14,317 nt of DNA from CAZXVW01 sp964644025 (GTDB lineage: Bacteria; Acidobacteriota; Terriglobia; Bryobacterales; Bryobacteraceae): assembly GCA_964644025.1 (NCBI GenBank), contig CAZXVW010000116.1, positions 1 to 14,317 of the forward strand, given 5' to 3'. The position numbers and the translations under genes are program-made. Below the pieces are notes generated by a model. It had not been told where the DNA came from, made no database searches, and was given only the letters and a program-made list of their open reading frames with translations. The stretch's first letter is position 1. Each line of letters begins with the position of its first letter. Below are positions 13,933 through 14,317 of this stretch, in pieces.

Positions 13933-14317
13933 CGGCTTTCCTTCAGGCGGTCCATGACCGTGTCCCGAACTTTCTTGGCCAGTGAAATGGCATTTTCGGT
14001 TTCCTGCTGCGAAGGTTCGGGTATGTCACCCGGATAGCGAACCTCGACCCCGTAGGGCGTCAAGGCCGTTGCGGGCAAGAGCTCCGTCGCCAATTCCTCG
14101 TCAACCGTTTTAACCAGGTTGAGCATCTCCCTGATGCTGTGCGTCTTGGGAAACTCTACCTGCCGCCGCGTCAGATAGGCCTTCAAGTATTTCTCGGCGC
14201 CTTGTTGTGAATGGAAGCATGAGGGATAGAGCAGTGGCGGGTCCTGTGACAGAAGGGCCTCTGCGGATGTGATGTCCTGGTCGGCCTTGTAAATCCATTC
14301 ACCGACGATCTTGCGGA
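13929..14317 (-). CDS. HEPN-domain protein (5' end beyond the window)
   Basis: The frame is open to the right edge of the window and ends at TGA 13929-13931, giving 128 visible residues. Starting at an internal TTG (14186) would lose a third of the domain, so the real start must lie just outside. The visible protein reads VGEWIYKADQDITSAEALL, then CFHSQQGAEKYLKAYLTRRQ, FPKTHSIREMLNLV, LTPYGVEVRYPGD and ETENAISLAKKVRDTV. This is the four-helix HEPN pattern: the FHSQQGAEKYLKA helix, the PKTHSI turn and the YGVEVRYPG loop are characteristic. Small HEPN proteins commonly pair with an MNT nucleotidyltransferase as a toxin-antitoxin module, with HEPN as an RNase or its target; a partner would have to lie beyond 14317. 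Downstream it overlaps the TPR gene by 4 bp, which suggests translational coupling. Confidence 0.88.
   Translation of the reverse strand, partial: RKIVGEWIYKADQDITSAEALLSQDPPLLYPSCFHSQQGAEKYLKAYLTRRQVEFPKTHSIREMLNLVKTVDEELATELLPATALTPYGVEVRYPGDIPEPSQQETENAISLAKKVRDTVMDRLKESR

Overview
The window is a high-GC bacterial chromosome segment with almost no unused DNA. The mix of genes is most like Acidobacteriota (Bryobacterales/Solibacter type): a CRTAC1-type VCBS/ASPIC-UnbV protein, a hydrazine-synthase-alpha-like PD40/cytochrome protein, a YVTN propeller fused to multihaem domains, and an M61 peptidase with a PDZ domain. This taxonomic guess is inference; Planctomycetota, Verrucomicrobiota or uncultured relatives cannot be excluded. 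There is no rRNA, tRNA, CRISPR array or recognisable insertion sequence.

Layout. (1) At 1-2351 on the + strand are the C-terminal part of a DAHP synthase (shikimate pathway) and, 17 nt later, a secreted M61 zinc aminopeptidase. (2) At 2308-12478 on the - strand is a compact six-gene operon. Read 5' to 3', it encodes an HzsA-like PD40/dihaem protein, a CRTAC1-type calcium-loop propeller, a ten-haem fusion protein (two c554-like tetrahaem modules, a YVTN propeller and a MauG/CCP-like dihaem domain), a secreted seven-bladed Reg_prop-type propeller, and two paralogous periplasmic binding proteins of the LivK/urea-binding fold. Four of the five gene junctions are 4-bp ATGA/GTGA overlaps; the fifth is an 11-nt gap with a strong Shine-Dalgarno sequence. 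All six proteins carry an export signal, and no permease, kinase or cytoplasmic enzyme is encoded among them. A plausible sigma-70 promoter lies just upstream at 12549-12578. (3) At 12479-13044 is a gap without a supportable gene. (4) At 13045-14317 on the - strand are a HEPN-domain protein (its 5' end beyond the window) and, coupled by an ATGA overlap, a TPR/ST7-like protein.

How the genes may work together. The six-gene operon looks like one periplasmic or extracellular machine. It combines at least twelve predicted covalent haems in two proteins, three or four beta-propellers, and two solute-binding proteins that have no transporter nearby. The most economical reading is a small-molecule-responsive or small-molecule-oxidising electron-transfer assembly in which the binding proteins deliver or sense a ligand. 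The substrate cannot be read from the sequence. The c554 and HzsA relationships only hint at nitrogen-oxide or hydroxylamine-type chemistry. This operon is the strongest candidate in the window for an undescribed system.
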